Shown here: piece after piece, positions 63,289-64,000 of the stretch | How positions within the stretch are numbered: position 1 is the stretch's first letter | Layout: each line of letters opens with the position of its first letter | Source: Mucilaginibacter endophyticus | GTDB lineage: Bacteria; Bacteroidota; Bacteroidia; Sphingobacteriales; Sphingobacteriaceae | NCBI RefSeq assembly: GCF_003351025.1 | Contig: NZ_QPCG01000001.1 | Span: forward strand, 193,949-257,948 | Length of the DNA stretch: 64,000 nt | Reading direction: 5' to 3' | The notes under the pieces: generated by a model | Databases searched by the model: none | What the model saw: only the letters and a program-made list of their open reading frames with translations | Told to the model about the DNA's origin: nothing | Position numbers and translations under genes: made by a program

Positions 63289-64000
63289 ATGAATTTACTT
63301 TTTGACTTAATTGCTGCCCATCCCCTTATGGGCGAAAAAGTACATGGCGGAGCCAAGTACACTAAAAGGCTTTTTTTTGAACTTGTAAAATCAAATTATA
63401 CAGATGTGAAAATCTTCGCGCTTTTTGATTCAAATCAAGTTTTTGATGAAGATATAAAAGCCGCGTTGGTGGGGAAACAGATTACTCTTGTAGATATTAG
63501 AGAAAAATCTATTCAGGAGATTATAACGGGCAATAAAATAAACCGGTGTTATTTTGCCTTGCCGTATAGTATTGCTTTTAATTTTTTAGACTTGTTTAAA
63601 CTGGATTGCGAAGTCATAATTACAATACATGGTTTAAGAGATTTAGAGATACCTCCGAGGATTGAATCTCTTAAATACATAAGAGGCTTGAAGAAAAAGC
63701 TTGTAGCATTTCTGAAAATTTTATTACAAAAGCGTGTATACGAAAAAAAGTATAACTATCATTTAAATCTGTTGAAAAATGCTAAAATAGTTACGGTTTC
63801 AAATCATTCGAGGTTTGCCATAAGGACGTTTTTTCCTAAACAAACAACGGAAGTTAGGACCTTTTACAGCCCTAACGTAGCGAATATTAGTGATCATGAG
63901 CAAGATACTAATGTTCAAACGTTTAATGAATCTCAATATTTTTTGATGGTTAATGGGAACCGGTGGCTCAAAAACAACTTGAGAGCCGCTTTGGCTTTAG
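63289..64000 (+). CDS. Glycosyltransferase, GT4/GT-B type, cut by window end
   Basis: The frame is open from ATG 63289 to the right edge (about 237 codons). MNLLFDLIAAHPLMGEKVHGGAKYTKRLFFELVKSN has the Gly-rich loop and following helix of GT-B glycosyltransferases. VIITIHGLRDLEIPPRIES and KIVTVSNHSRFAIRTFFP are the usual mid-domain His and acceptor-side segments. The C-terminal nucleotide-binding half lies outside the window. 49 bp after the SAT-like gene, same operon. Confidence 0.8.
   Translation, partial: MNLLFDLIAAHPLMGEKVHGGAKYTKRLFFELVKSNYTDVKIFALFDSNQVFDEDIKAALVGKQITLVDIREKSIQEIITGNKINRCYFALPYSIAFNFLDLFKLDCEVIITIHGLRDLEIPPRIESLKYIRGLKKKLVAFLKILLQKRVYEKKYNYHLNLLKNAKIVTVSNHSRFAIRTFFPKQTTEVRTFYSPNVANISDHEQDTNVQTFNESQYFLMVNGNRWLKNNLRAALAL

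Overview
The window is a chromosomal segment of a Bacteroidota bacterium, most likely family Sphingobacteriaceae (Mucilaginibacter/Pedobacter-like). The evidence is a SusC/SusD pair, a gliding-type GldF-GldG protein next to dnaN, promoters of the TTTG-N18-21-TAnnTTTG type, an almost complete lack of Shine-Dalgarno sequences, DUF4397 lipoproteins and a bifunctional OlsF/GlsF-type aminolipid synthase. The genus is an inference from gene content only.

Layout. 0-7.4 kb: two tandem outer-membrane barrel genes, a 236-bp MITE-like element nested in a palindromic repeat, a fused gldF-gldG gene, dnaN, two DUF4397 lipoproteins and a DedA protein. 7.4-14.8 kb (minus strand): a tight two-gene unit of a VWA protein and a double-LamG protein with a hydrophobic C-terminus (the least explained genes here), then methyltransferase, membrane-anchored MutS-family ATPase and S1/P1-type nuclease. 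14.9-22.3 kb: rpsT, radC, a DinB-fold protein, pheT, a ZapB-like gene, zapA, a probable 6S RNA, rny and a DUF962 protein. 22.5-37.7 kb: an Oar-type TonB-dependent receptor, OlsF/GlsF, a helix-hairpin-helix protein, apt, an acyl-CoA dehydrogenase, SusC/SusD and a TlpA-like protein.

37.8-53.2 kb is the core translation/transcription block: rpsU, xerC, hpf, tRNA-Thr/Tyr/Gly/Thr, tuf, tRNA-Trp, secE, nusG, rplK, rplA, rplJ, rplL, rpoB, rpoC. This order matches the E. coli thrU-tyrU-glyT-thrT-tufB and secE-nusG-rplKAJL-rpoBC arrangement. rpsU and hpf carry strong Shine-Dalgarno sequences, exceptional in this phylum, and the bS21 protein has a Tyr at position 54, where the anti-SD-sequestering Tyr is known in Bacteroidia. 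Several spacers in this block hold hairpins built from degenerate 7-bp tandem repeats.

53.4 kb to the right edge: a DUF3467 gene and then a visibly more AT-rich surface-polysaccharide locus: Wza-like export lipoprotein, Wzc-like tyrosine kinase with a (Gly-Tyr)n tail, Wzx-like flippase, Wzy-like polymerase, four left-handed beta-helix acyltransferases, a GT2 glycosyltransferase and a second glycosyltransferase cut by the window end. These genes would assemble, decorate, flip, polymerise and export a polysaccharide.

The best candidates for something undescribed are the leaderless VWA/LamG pair, the heptad-repeat intergenic hairpins and the nested MITE. All assignments come from reading the sequence; no database search was run.
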